A model generated the notes under the pieces. It was not told the DNA's origin and made no database searches. It was given only the letters and a program-made list of their open reading frames with translations. The translations under genes and the position numbers were made by a program. A stretch of DNA of 64,000 nt from Okapia johnstoni (Eukaryota; Chordata; Mammalia; Artiodactyla; Giraffidae), in the NCBI GenBank assembly GCA_024291935.2, contig CM044317.1, forward strand, positions 59,014,730 through 59,078,729, read 5' to 3'. Below are positions 46,341-57,640 of the stretch, in pieces (positions within the stretch are counted from its first letter, which is position 1; every line of letters begins with the position of its first letter).

Positions 46341-46800
46341 ATGTGCAGGGAGAACAGTTGCTCTGGGTAAGTAGGTTCCTCAGCACTGGCTGTATTTTTT
46401 TCAGTGCAGTGTCAACAGCTACTCTCAAATACTTTCTGCCCCCTAAATCCTGAAAAAGTATTCAATATCTAGGAAAATACAATGCTGTTTTCTCTGTTTA
46501 CACTAATGACAGACTTAGTAAGCAATGCCATGATCAATCGACTTTTTGGCCCAGTTGCTCTTCCAAAACCTCAGATACATTTAAGAATGAGAGAGAGTAA
46601 AAATTAGGTTAGAAAGAAGAGTGAATGTTCCCCAAATATAAAAATCAAATCACATCATGACATGTATCAGCAGGAACTACTCACATATTCTTAATGTGCT
46701 CTCCTTTAAGGGCAATTTTTTTTTAGTCTTTTAGAAATAATACTTGGATAAGTAACTTGGGTGCTATTTTGAAAATTATATACTGTCATTATTACACTCC
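46341..46800. other. Unannotated sequence
   Basis: No recognised repeat or exon; a T-run at 46717-46724. Confidence 0.5.
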
Positions 46801-46802
46801 CT

Positions 46803-47096
46803 AGGATACTACTTGGAGAAGGCAATGGCAACCCACTCCAGTACTCTTGCCTAGAAATCCCATGGACGGAGGAGCCTGGTAGGCTGCAGTCCATGGGGTC
46901 TCGAAGAATTGGACACGACTGAGCAACTTCACTTTCACTTTTCACTTTCATGCATTGGAGAAGGAAATGGCAACCCACTCCAGTGTTCTTGCCTGGAGAA
47001 TCCCAGGGACGGCAGGGCCTGGTGGGCTGCCGTCTATGGGGTCGCACAGAGTCAGACACGACTGAAGCGACTTAGCAGCAGCAGCAGGATACTACT
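46803..47096 (+). mobile_element. BOV-A2 dimeric SINE with perfect TSD
   Basis: Two monomers joined by 'cttcactttcacttttcact', ending in AGCAGCAGCAGCAG. The exact duplication aggatactact is at 46803-46813 and 47086-47096. Confidence 0.97.
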
Positions 47097-47545
47097 GTGT
47101 CTTAACAATTTGCCAGAGGAAAGGCTAAACTACTAGAAGCATCAATTCAACCCAGCACACCCACTGTGCCTACCATGTGTCAGCCATGTGACTTGGGCTG
47201 GGACAACATAGATCAGGATAAACAAACTGAATTACATCAAAGGCTGTTGAATCACCTTAAAAGACAAATGATGTCATAAAGACCTTGTTTTACTTTAGAA
47301 CCAAATTTTGAGAGCCACTCCTTTGCAAAACAGACAGAATATTCTTTACTTCTTTACTCAAGCCTCAGGACTCATGCTCTCTGGCCTTTCTGTGAATTCT
47401 TCCCACACTGCCTACCACCTTCCACCTGCAAGAAGGCAATGGGGTCAGACTGGGAATGCGTGTATATGTTTGTTTGGGGTCTCCTTCTCTCTTTTTGCTC
47501 TGCAAATACACTCATTACACTTTACTCTGCATCATAATTGTTGGA
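47097..47545. other. Unannotated sequence
   Basis: 47145-47240 faintly resembles an ancient L2/MIR-type repeat. A 130-codon frame (47308-47700) runs into BovB and is not a gene. Confidence 0.4.
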
Positions 47546-47548
47546 CAG

Positions 47549-47700
47549 TCAGTTCAGTCGCTCAGCTGCATCTGATTCATTGCGACCCCATGGACTGCAG
47601 CACACCAGGCTTTCCTGTCCATCCAACTGTGCTTTCCAAATCCTGGAGCTTGCTTAAACTCATGTCCATCAAGTTGATGATGCCGGATATTGGATATTGA
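47549..47700 (-). mobile_element. BovB LINE 3' end
   Basis: 'gttcagtcgctcagctgcat', 'gactgcagcacaccaggctt', 'cttaaactcatgtccatcaa'. About 150 bp, more diverged than the other BovB ends. Confidence 0.9.
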
Positions 47701-47709
47701 TCTCATCCA

Positions 47710-47815
47710 TAAAACAAAACCCTTTGGGACATGTGCTGTGTCTGTTTCCCCAGGGCGGGAACAACACTTGGCACTAACCTTTAAATGCTGACTGAGTGGA
47801 TGAATGATTGTTTCA
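47710..47815 (+). mobile_element. L2 LINE 3' tail
   Basis: 'gggacatgtgctgtgtctgt', 'acaacacttggcactaacct' and 'gctgactgagtggatgaatg' are the L2 terminus. Confidence 0.65.
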
Positions 47816-47914
47816 ACTGTGAGCTTTATCTTCAGACCCCAGAGCACGGGACAGTCAAAATATTCTCCATGGTAGGTATCAAAAATTTCAATGTATGAAT
47901 GTATTTTAGGTTAG

Positions 47915-48153
47915 TAAGTTTGGCCACCTGACACGAAGAGCCGACTCATTGGAAAAGACCCTAATGCCGGGAAAGATTGAGGGCAGGAGGAGAAAGGGAT
48001 GACAGAGGATTAGATGGTCAGATGGCATCATCAAGTCAATGGACATGAATTTGAGTAAGCCCTGGGAGATAGTGAAGGACAGGGAAGCCTGGCGTGCTGC
48101 AGTCCATCAGCTCGCAAGAGTCGGACAGGACTGAGCGACTGAACAACTACAAA
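47915..48153 (+). mobile_element. BovB LINE 3' end
   Basis: Forward BovB end: 'gaagagccgactcattggaa', 'gggaaagattgagggcagga', 'gacatgaatttgagtaagcc', 'ggacaggactgagcgactga', with the 'acaactaca' tail. Confidence 0.95.
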
Positions 48154-48215
48154 GTTCAATGAGGTATAATTTTCATATAGTAAATTTCTCCCTTAATTTT
48201 CACAACAAATGCAGT
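48154..48215 (-). mobile_element. Short L1M 3' terminus
   Basis: 'aatgaggtataattttcata' and 'tagtaaatttctccctt' look like a reversed L1 terminus. Confidence 0.45.
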
Positions 48216-49000
48216 TGAGGAAGAGCAGATGGTCCTTGTACACTTGCCTGGGTCATGTCCTCAGGGGCTCTGACAGCGGGGCCTGGGCACCAGGATTTTT
48301 AACAGCTTCTCAGGTGGTTCTGATAAAAACCCCAGGTCAAGAATCCCTTCAACAGATGATGGTCTGCCACTGCAATCTACATTTCCTTTCTTCTTCTCAT
48401 ATCCAGGCCCATCCATCACTCTCAGCCTACTATTAATATTGAAGATGAAATGAAAACATTTCTACTCAGCACCATACTTGGAAGCAAAATCTAGGTACTC
48501 AGCTTCTTGGCTAGGGTCAACTATAATTTCTGGTTATTTAGCAGAAATGTAGCTGCTAAGTGACATTCTGAAATGAACATGAGATATCCACTCAAAGACA
48601 TAAAAATACTTTCAAATCAGAGGGAATAAGAGGACTGTGATTTGGGAGTCAAAGTGAGCATCACTACAGGAGAGTAGTCGAATGAGAAGAAACAGCCCTT
48701 GCAACTTATTGTTCTGATTCTAAATGCAACCTTACACCCAAAGTGTTTTAAATGACAGATTTCAGGGGGTCTGTGAATAAGAGATATGGACACCGAGCCA
48801 AAATCTAAAGAAGACAGCATGCAGGAAATCCGGGGAAATGCACTTATCTGGTTTTATGGGGCCATTCTTCAATAAGTGGACAAGGCCACAGGATAACATA
48901 TTATTTTCTCTATTCTTAACTGAGAATTTTAGAAGATGTGGAGGGCTGGCCTCTAATTAAGAACAGGGGACAATCTTTTTCCTGGGAAAAAAAGGGAAAA
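48216..49000. other. Unannotated sequence
   Basis: 48265-48345 ('ggggcctgggcaccaggatt') faintly resembles a MER20/58-like MITE. No exon is seen. Confidence 0.4.
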
Positions 49001-49002
49001 AA

Positions 49003-49172
49003 ATGTTAGTTGCTCAGTCATGTCCAACTCTGTGCGACCCCATGGACTATAGTCCACTAGGCTCCTCTGTCCATGGAATTCTCCAGGTAAGAAATACTGG
49101 AGTGGATAGCCATTCCCTTCTCCAGGGGATCTTCCTGACCCAGGGATCGAACCTGGATCTCTTGCATTATGA
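49003..49172 (-). mobile_element. Bov-tA SINE, head incomplete
   Basis: A reverse copy ending at 'gatctcttgcattatgattt', so the outer part of the tRNA head is missing. Confidence 0.93.
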
Positions 49173-49955
49173 TTTAAATTTTTACAAATCAGGATTTCTA
49201 TTTAGGGGAAGTACATCATTACAAACTCCAGGAGCTTGTCACTATTCTTCCGACATTTCTGTTTCTGGGATGTATTACAGGCTAATATTTCAAGTAATGG
49301 GGTCAATGGCCAGAGACTTGACATTGAGTGGAAATGGAATCTGACTTTTACTAACGTTTCATCGCAAATAATGCTCTCAGTGTCTTTGTAAATAATGCTC
49401 AAAATGGGACTGATATAGTGGGGAAATATATGATTAGTTCAAAAAGAAACTAAGCCATCATGAATTAACATAGAGGTATCTCACTATAAAAACAGGTAAA
49501 AAATGTGTAATGCTTTTGTGGTCTGCTGAGGTCATGGGGAGCCTACTAGGTAGCAAGTATTTTAAGAATCCTTCATTGATTAGAATGGGTCTTTAAGAAA
49601 GGATGCACTGAAAAAAAATCACCCTGGCTTTGCAAAATTCCACTGAGCTATTCCTTAGAGAAAGGAAATCATGGAAACTGCTGTGGAGAAATTTGGAAGA
49701 ATGTTTCACACTATCATTTACAAGGCAAAGTGTGCTGGTCTCACCAGCCGCCAGGACTGGTGGAAAACTGCTGAGCTTGTGGTTATGGCCAAACCAAGCA
49801 TCCCCTGTAATTAGAGTTAGCTGGGGAAAAAGTGACACAAAGAGGACAAAAATATGTGGCCTCAGATTAGGGGGAGAATAAAAAAGCTGCTGAAATTTTT
49901 CTTAAGAGATTTAAACTAAAGAATCTAGCTAGGTATGACCTTGGGCCACCACACT
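49173..49955. other. Unannotated sequence
   Basis: No recognised repeat or exon. Confidence 0.5.
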
Positions 49956-49958
49956 GCC

Positions 49959-50258
49959 TTGCTGCCCAATACTGGGAGCCTCTAGCCATGCTGGATTCCT
50001 GAAATATGGCTAAACTGAGATGTACTGTTTAAAGTGTAAAGTACACACTGAGATCTCAAAGACTTGGTACAAAAAAATTCCAGTAATTTTGAACATTGAT
50101 TACGTGGTGATATGATAATATTTTAAGATATCTATTAGGTTAAAGTACACCATCAAAATTAATTCCACCTGTTTCTTTTTACTTTCTTTCAACACGGCTA
50201 CTGGAAAATTATAATCACACACACTCCTTGTCTTCTATTTCTGCGTCTGAACAACACT
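49959..50258. mobile_element. hAT-like MITE
   Basis: 'ctcaaagacttggtacaaaa', 'attgattacgtggtgatatg' and 'ttccacctgtttctttttac' run parallel to 29751-30052. The termini are more decayed here. Confidence 0.65.
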
Positions 50259-50429
50259 GATTGGGACTTTCATTTTCACCTGTTAAACATCATTGGTGGT
50301 GGTAAGCTGGGTCATGGAGGGTTTGGATGGAAATAAACATTGCTGACAGTAAGATGACACCTGGGCTGAAGCACTACTTGACTGAAATTTTTAGCTTTAG
50401 GAAACCTGAGGCACAATCGCAAAAGACCC

Positions 50430-50545
50430 AGGCTAATTTGGTTTGACCTGGACACGACTCAACCTCTCTGCGTCTGAGGTTATTAATCTGGTAAAATGGG
50501 AGGGCAAGAATAAGCTCCCGCATGAGGAAGTAAGACCAGAGAAGG
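50430..50545 (+). mobile_element. MIR SINE fragment
   Basis: 'cgactcaacctctctgcgtc' and 'gttattaatctggtaaaatg' are the MIR core. Confidence 0.65.
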
Positions 50546-51000
50546 TCTTTACCTGCAATCATCCCCCATCACTCCCAACTCAGGAGTCATTCTGCCAGAA
50601 ACAATTCGAATTAGCCTAATAGGTCTTTATCTTCAGCAGTACTCCAACAACTGTGGCCCATCCTGAGAAGTGCTGCCGTTTGTTTAACTGTCAGTTCTGC
50701 TTCAGTTCTTCTCATAGGAACAAGTTTGCAGGTTCTTCTGTGACTCCTTAACACAGTTAAATATACCCAAGAACAAGGAGTACATGATGGGTGAAACAGA
50801 CGGACTTTGTTGCCCTGCAAGGACTCAGAGAACATTTTGGGGAAAAAAAAAATTCTACAGATGATATTCAGAGGGAAGTGTATTTGCTTTCCTTCAAAGC
50901 TACAAATGAAACATCTATGATTGTGCTATTAACCTACTAGTTAAGAAGTCCGACTTTTGTTCAGTGCGTCTGTGTTTATGTTTGAGGAGCTACTGGCTTG
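50546..51000. other. Unannotated sequence
   Basis: No recognised repeat or exon. Confidence 0.5.
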
Positions 51001-51136
51001 CTGTGTGTGTACATGTGGAGGGCACCTGGTGTGTGTGTACACGTGGAGGGCGCTTGCTGTGTGTGTACACGTGGAGGGCACTTGCTGTGTGTGTACACGT
51101 GGAGGGCGCTTGCTGTGTGTGTACACATGGAGAGCT
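51001..51136. repeat. 28-bp minisatellite, ~4.8 copies
   Basis: Units start at 51001, 51029, 51057, 51085 and 51113. Each runs CTGTGTGTGTACACGTGGAG and then GGCGCTTG, with CAC/CGC alternation at the end of successive units and a truncated fifth copy. Because 28 is not a multiple of three and the unit lacks stops in all forward frames, overlapping frames stay open across it; these are not genes. GTGTACAC in each unit is a perfect palindrome. Confidence 0.95.
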
Positions 51137-52165
51137 GATCCCCAGAAACTGAACAGCCCGATCTCCCCTGTCCTGGTCCAGGGAATCCAGCCAGCAGTCC
51201 TGCCTATTGGCGGGCACCTGTCCCTTCCCCAATCCCCACCCCATATCTGTTCTAGCTCTCTGAAACTCTGTGTGAAAGTGTAGTTCAATAATAAACTGTT
51301 GATTCAGTGAAAAAGAAAATCCTATAAAATGATGGTTTCATAATAATGTATCAATTAAAGAAAACTTCCCTGAAGCCCGACTTTCCCTCTTCAAAAATCA
51401 AACACTGCCCCCCCCCCAAAAAACCATCCCATCTGAAGAACAGTAATAGCCGTTTTAAAAAGGGTAACAGACAAACCATGAATTCCATTTCTAAGCAAAG
51501 CCGGCTGAGTCAAGACAGTCTCAGCCAGCAGCCATGCTGGTGGGGAAAACGGACGACTTGGCTGAAAAACTATCAGAATATATAAATTAGTTGCCAATAT
51601 TAAAAAGTTGGAATGGTTAACACACAGATGGAGATCTCTGGTGGTACTGAGCCACATCTATCAGAAACCCAGTGGCACCTGGCCCTTTTAGGGTGGCATG
51701 TGTTTCTCTAGCACCTCTCTCACTGACCTTCCCTGTTCATGGACCCACCAGTCAGGCAGGCATTCATCTAAGGCAAGGACTGTAGGGTGGGAGACACAGC
51801 CAGGGTTGGGGGTCAGAGGGAACATGAATGAGTGGGAAACTCTGACAAATCTGCTTGATCTTGGCTCCACTGCGGGAGCTGGGTGACTCTGAGCAAGTCA
51901 CTCTGCTTGCTAGTCTGAGCTGTTGTGAGGGGAGAAAGTGAAAGGGGTTCTATTAGGTGAGGAGTCTGTGTGGCCCTGGTGCGCTGTGAATGCCCTGCTC
52001 AAGTTACTCCCTATTCTGAAGGAGAGAAAGGAAAATGTTTAGCATAAGCTATTATCACAGCAAAATCGAGCTGACTACCAAGGAAGTGGCTTAAAAGTCA
52101 TCACTGAAAAACATGAAGGCCCACATCATTCACTATAAAGAACTGAGGAAGTGAAATCACAGGAT
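51137..52165. other. Mostly unannotated sequence
   Basis: A C-run lies at 51408-51417. 51885-51950 ('gtgactctgagcaagtcact') is a likely MIR scrap. No exon is seen. Confidence 0.45.
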
Positions 52166-52469
52166 AAAAACTATCAGGCACTATCCCAGTGTGATAATCG
52201 ACGTAAGCTAGGATTATTCATTGATACCCAAATCTCTGGATGAAAGGTAGGTGGGGGACAGGATGCTGACAAAGGACCCAGGTAGCAGCCCACAGATGCC
52301 TTACTGACTCTAAGTGCTTCTGGACATGGGTGAGGTCTGGTTACCACCTGATCCATGAGATCAGACTGAGCACTGTGGATGATGGACAAGTTGACATCAT
52401 CTGCCTCCTGATGTGATGTAACATCAAGGATGGAATACTGCCTATGAAGAATTCTTGCCAAAAGAGGTT

Positions 52470-52985
52470 TCACCTGACTCTAATATCAAGCCTCTAGACT
52501 CAACAATTTTCAGGAAGTGAGGAGCAAGTTAAATAACCCTGTGAAGAAAACAGACAAGCTCAGAAGGCAAGACATTATATACCACAGCCAGCTGGGGACA
52601 ACTGGGAAAGTTTGAATGTGGACTGAGTATTAGATAATATTATGGAATTATTGTATTATTTATTAGCTAATAGTATTGTGGTTATGTAGGAGAAAGTCCT
52701 TATACTTAGGAGATACATGGTGAACTATTCAGAGGCAAAGGGTCAACATGTTTGCAACTTTCAAATGGTTTTGCAAAATTTATATAATGTATACTACATA
52801 TAATATACATTATATATCATATATTACATGTTACATATAATTATATATATTACATATATTGGGATAAAGAAGGTAAATATGGCAAATATAGACTAACATG
52901 TGAATCTAAATAAAGGATATACAGGTATTTATCATTCTCCCAAGCCAGTACGTTTGAGAATTTTCAAAATAAAAAATTGAGATAG
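52470..52985 (+). mobile_element. Old LINE-type 3' tail (probably L1M)
   Basis: 'gggacaactgggaaagtttg', 'aatagtattgtggttatgta', 'cttatacttaggagatacat', 'tttgcaactttcaaatggtt', and the terminal 'ttgagaattttcaaaataaa' fit a widespread old LINE 3' region. An AT microsatellite (52777-52860) lies within. The part from 52170 may also belong. The family name is unsure. Confidence 0.5.
52777..52860. repeat. AT-rich microsatellite-like tract
   Basis: Irregular TATA/ACATATA steps. Confidence 0.8.
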
Positions 52986-52998
52986 AATCTGGAAGAGA

Positions 52999-53009
52999 GG
53001 GGGGGGGGG
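52999..53009 (+). repeat. G homopolymer
   Basis: A run of about 10-11 G following GAGA, then an A-rich stretch. Confidence 0.85.
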
Positions 53010-53785
53010 AAGCCAGGAAAGAAGAAAAAAAAAGATCAGATATTATCACTTCCTCCCCTTTGCATAACCTCTTCAACATTTATATTCAAGTCAGCTTCAC
53101 TGTGTGCCTTTTCATTCAACATGGTTTTATTTTTACCACGTTAATCAACTTTCATGTGTGCTCATTCAAACTGATGCAGCCACTGTCTTGGCTTCTTTGT
53201 TGGCCGACATCAAAACCAAACTTTAAACAAAGCTCCAACAGGCTGTAGAAGTGCAGCAGGTAGATAGGAAGCCTAAGCTATCATATCAAAAACTCCTAAC
53301 ACTGAAACCTAATTGCCCTTGTGGACGGTTTGTAAGCCAGTAAGACTAGATCAAAGGCTTTGGGTGGAGCATCCTCTTTGATCTCTTCCAAAGAGAATAC
53401 ACATATACTCTTTCTGCACCTGCGCTAGGCATAGACAGAGGAATGCCAGGCACAGGGTGTTGCTCGGCTGGGCCACTGAGGTCCCAGAGAGGCTGCTTCC
53501 CCTGAAGGATGCTGCAGCAGAGGTCTGATGCTATAGCAGCAATGGCACAATCCAAGGAACAGCTACTCTGAGTTCAATTTCACTGCAGTGCATGCTCCCA
53601 AAGAAGTGGGAATGAATTCTGTGATACCTCTAATGTGGAGAGGGACATAGAGACCTTGGATTGAGAGAGTGGGTATGAGCCCTGCTCTGCTGTACAGCAG
53701 CCACTCAACCTCAGAGCAGTGCTTCTCAGCAGAGCTGCAGTGCATGCTGCATCAGAGACAATTCTTCACTGGGCAGGCTGTCCCA
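53010..53785. other. Unannotated sequence
   Basis: No recognised repeat or exon. Confidence 0.5.
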
Positions 53786-53788
53786 GAC

Positions 53789-53828
53789 ACGGCAGGACAC
53801 CTACCACCACGGCAGGACACCTACCACC
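53789..53828. repeat. Perfect 20-bp tandem duplication
   Basis: acggcaggacacctaccacc occurs twice, back to back (53789-53808 and 53809-53828), with no mismatch. This suggests a recent slippage or template-switch event. Confidence 0.95.
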
Positions 53829-54575
53829 CCTGCCCCAGCCATCTCTCCACATGCCAGCAGTGACTTTCTCTTTGAGAGCAGGACAACAAACATGTCCTCA
53901 CTCCCAAATGCCCCCTGCCTGAGACTCAGGCTATAAGTCTCTGAGCATCAGATTTTATCTGGGCATGGCACCTGCTCCTCCACCTAAGAAGTGGTTTGGG
54001 AGGAGCAAATGCGTGGCAGCTTCTTATGAACCCAAGTGGGTTATACAAATGGTATCATCACGTGCATTCACATGTGGGCAGCCTGCCAATTAGGGGCAGG
54101 GCTGGGGGGTGGGTGGGTCCCATCACCTGGATCCTAGGTGAGATGTATGACACAATGTCAGCTCTCCAGTCATGTACTAGAATACTTGTCAGCTACTTAT
54201 TCTGAAAACCTTTCCCCCCCATAAGTGGGAAATTCTGGTTTACAAGTGTTGCTGGAGGTAACAACCATAAAACAGTGTGAATTTCAGAGTGGATTCTAAG
54301 TACATGAGCTTTGGGGGCAGACAAGCGGGAGGGCAGCCTCAATGCAGCTTGTGCACCTGCTCTCATGCACACGAGAGCAGCATGCACAGGGCTGGCTTTC
54401 AACATGTCACACCGCTCTGTTCTTTAAAGCTTCCAGTGATGCTCACAAAAGGGCATCTGAGAGGCTGGGCAGGGCTGCTGCATGCAATCTGCACGCCCTG
54501 ATAAAGGGGAGAATGGAGCTGCGGTTCACATAGGTTAGTGTGTGGGAGCCACCTGAAGAGCTAGGCAGGAAGACA
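53829..54575. other. Unique sequence, no gene seen
   Basis: No recognised repeat or exon. Confidence 0.5.
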
Positions 54576-54576
54576 A

Positions 54577-54638
54577 TGCCCCCCCCCTCCACCCCCCCTC
54601 CCCCCCCCCCCCCCAACACACACACACACACACACAGA
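54577..54638. repeat. (C)n/(CA)n compound microsatellite
   Basis: C-runs broken by T and A, the longest about 16 C, lead into (CA)11. On the minus strand the G-runs could fold into a quadruplex. Length here is likely both polymorphic and error-prone in sequencing. Confidence 0.95.
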
Positions 54639-54639
54639 G

Positions 54640-55915
54640 GGATTCACCTGAGGCACCATAGGGCTGGGAAAAAGCAAGAATCTCAAAGAACAAAAGTGAA
54701 ACCAGATAACTCACTCCAGGTCATTAGCCAAAGAACACTGAAATGGCCCACAAGAATTACCCATGGGTTGGAAAAGGGGTGCTGGAAGCAAGTAGCTTTA
54801 AGTATGTAGTTCTGCTATAGACACAGACATTAAAATATTTTCCCCCAGCATGTCGTTTTTATAGTCTCCTGTGATTCTGCTTACTATTACTTTTGGGACA
54901 TTCCTCCAAATTCTATTTGTCTTAAAAACAGCAGACTGATAATGTAACGTCCCTAAATCTCTGGACTTGGCCATCTAAATGAGATCTTTCATCCTTCTCT
55001 TCTTCAGCTTCCCAGAATGCATTTTCATAGCATTCTTGCAAGAGGAAAGATTATCAGGAAAAGAAAAATGAAGGGGAGTAAAGTCGAAGAAAAGTACCAA
55101 ATACCAAAGCTTTTGGTAACAAAATATTTAGGCAACAAGCACACAACCACACCCTTTCTGGGAAGATATTACTGGCCTTGAAGTTGGGTTAGAGGATCCC
55201 AAAATACACCTCACAAAAGCACAGTTACTCTCCCGAAATAGGCCCTATAATTAAAGTCTTTTCAAGTGGATTGTCCTGTATCACAACTTGACATATGTTG
55301 CTTTAATCTCCCTACTTTGGCAAATGTAGCCATATCGGGCTACACAAGCTCACGACGACTCCCAGTTAAACCAGATTGTACTGTCACTAGGAAATTGATG
55401 CAAATAAACAGCCCTGTGTACCAAAATACCCAATCTCAATCATCTGTAATGAGATCTCTCTCCTCCCTAAGCACATTCTCATCACACCAGAATCACACCC
55501 TTGATTCAAAAGGATGGGCTAACCCAGATTGAAATACCGCCTCATCTCAGAGGTCATCTGAAGACAAACACATCTGAAGAAGCTGGGGCTGAAATTTAAA
55601 ACACGAGCCAATCTCTTTTGTGTGAATGCCGGGACCAAGTTGTGTGAGTCTTGTTTTCAGCTGTAGCTGACAGTCCTCAGTATATGTCTTCAGACACCCA
55701 TCTGTCTGAATTCATTTAGATCATTTCTGGCTTGGAGTTCGTGGTGATATAGCCTCTTAGGAGCCCTTTCAGATTTGTGATTCTTTGAACAAACTTCTTT
55801 ATGTTTTCTAGCTATATATTTACATTTAATTATATGTCAAAACATTAAAAAATTTAAACCTTCAAAATAATGAGTACCTCAGACATTGATTTTTTTAAAA
55901 TTATTATTATTTCCA
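54640..55915. other. Unique sequence, no gene seen
   Basis: No repeat family or exon is recognised over ~1.3 kb. Confidence 0.5.
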
Positions 55916-55917
55916 TA

Positions 55918-55965
55918 TAGGTTTCACAGCCTCAGCGCTACTAACATCTTGGGCAGGATCATTTC

Positions 55966-56003
<38 letters not shown>

Positions 56004-56172
56004 GAAGGGGTTGTCCTGTGCATTTTAGGGTCTTTAGCATTATCTCTGGCTTCCACCCATTAGACGCCAATAGTACACACCCACCCTCCCCCATTGTGGC
56101 AACAAAAAATGTCTTTATATATTGCTAAATGTCCTTTGCAAGGACAAAAACAACCCTGGTTGAGAACTACTG
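55918..56172 (-). mobile_element. MER5A MITE carrying a (TG)n expansion
   Basis: A reverse MER5A, from 'cacagcctcagcgctactaa' to the terminal repeat GGTTGAGAACTACTG. A (TG)14-15 tract at 55970-56000 has grown inside it. Confidence 0.85.
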
Positions 56173-57065
56173 CTCTGCATTTATCTATTTATACATCTTC
56201 CCCTGGCATTGCCAGGAAAAAAAAAAGTCTAGAGTTTTCAAGGCACCTATAAATTTAATTTTCAGAATTTGTAACTTGCTGTGACTCATGGTGAAGAAGT
56301 GGGACCTGTAATACAGTACTGCCCAGAAAGACTTATAAACAGCACCACTGCTGTCTCAAACCAGGGGCAGGACCTGGCTTCATTTCAGTCAAGACACTGA
56401 TGAGGCTGGGTTTGCTGCCACCTGATCTCTTGGATGGACCACTAGCCTCCCCACTTTTAGGAGCTCCATTCTTAGAAGACTACTAGTGAGAAATCCTTCC
56501 TGATCCAGCTACCAAGCCCTTAGTAAGGAAGGGGATAAGGCTTGCTCTGTATTAACACCATCTACAGAAGCGGGGACCCACTGTATTTCTTCTGGGGGCC
56601 AGATTCCCTCAGAAGCTGCGTTTCTAGCCCCAGACGACTCATAGGGTGCAAATCAGGAGAGGCGCCGGGCAGGGTGAGAAAGGAAAATCACATCAGGAGA
56701 TGAAGAGTCAAAGAAAAAAGGTGGCTTAAATTCAGCCCAGAGAAGAAGAATGAGGAAGGAGAGCATCTTCAGATATCCAGTGGGCGGTGTGTGGGAAAGT
56801 AAGTGAGCTTGTCTCCATCTGCTTAGAGAGTGACTCAGGGCCCTCGATGATTTAATAAATACTCAGCACAGGCCTTCTGCAGGCCAGGTACTGTCCAGAC
56901 ACTGAAAAGAAGAAGGAAGAAGACCAAGTCCTGTTCCCTTGAGCACACACTGTAGCTCAATAGAAGGTCTAGATAGCTTTTCTTCCCTCCCTCCTCTTCT
57001 CCTTCCCTTTTTCTTTCTAATAATTTGAGCTAATGTCCAGGTATTTGTCTAGTTGCTCATTCTTT
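56173..57065. other. Mostly unannotated sequence
   Basis: 56850-56970 ('cttctgcaggccaggtactg') resembles an ancient L2-class repeat. Nothing else is recognised. Confidence 0.4.
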
Positions 57066-57069
57066 TCCC

Positions 57070-57215
57070 TATTAAAAAAATTAAGGTTTAGTTACCTATA
57101 GCAAAACTCACCCTTTCTGTTGTATAGCCGTGCGAGTTTTCACAAAAGCCGACAGTTGTATAAATACCAGTACAGTCAAAGCTAGCACAGTTTTCTCACC
57201 CCTTTAAATTTCCCT
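57070..57215 (-). mobile_element. L1M 3' end
   Basis: 'gcaaaactcaccctttctgt', 'cgtgcgagttttcacaaaag' and 'taccagtacagtcaaagcta' fit a reversed L1M terminus. Confidence 0.6.
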
Positions 57216-57534
57216 TTGCCCTGAATTGCTTTTTAATTGGAGAAAGCTCCTCTGTGCAGTAGCAAACCCCACCTCTGAAAGAATGTGAACTCCCCTCTGT
57301 CAAGAATTATGGAGAAGAGTTTTATTTTTTTTTTGGTTAATGGAAGACTCGACCAGACAACTCCTGAGGCCATGTCCATCTCTTTGAGGCCCTGAAACTG
57401 GAGGGTTGTCACCTCCAGACACCCAATCTTAACCATTAGTTCATCTCAGTGACATGCTTGATTCTCTCCAACTTACGATAAAGGGCCTCACCCTAAAGCC
57501 AAATTCTTTTAGTCAAAGCTCGAAAATTTCTGCC

Positions 57535-57640
57535 CTTCATGATGATGTTTGGCAGAAACCAACAAAATTCTGTAATTATCTTTCAATTAAAAAATAAATA
57601 AATTTAAAAAACTAAATTTTTAAACTAAATTTAAAAGACA
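57535..57640 (+). mobile_element. Artiodactyl L1 tail
   Basis: 'gatgatgtttggcagaaacc', 'aacaaaattctgtaattatc' and 'caattaaaaaataaataaat' are a ruminant L1 tail with a duplicated A/T-rich end. Confidence 0.65.

Noticed and set aside
51001..51136. CRISPR-like array of 28-bp repeats
   Set aside because: Units are contiguous with no spacers, and the host DNA is mammalian.
50941..51288. Overlapping Cys/Val/Gly- and Thr/His-rich frames on both strands
   Set aside because: Produced by the 28-bp minisatellite, which has no stops in several frames.
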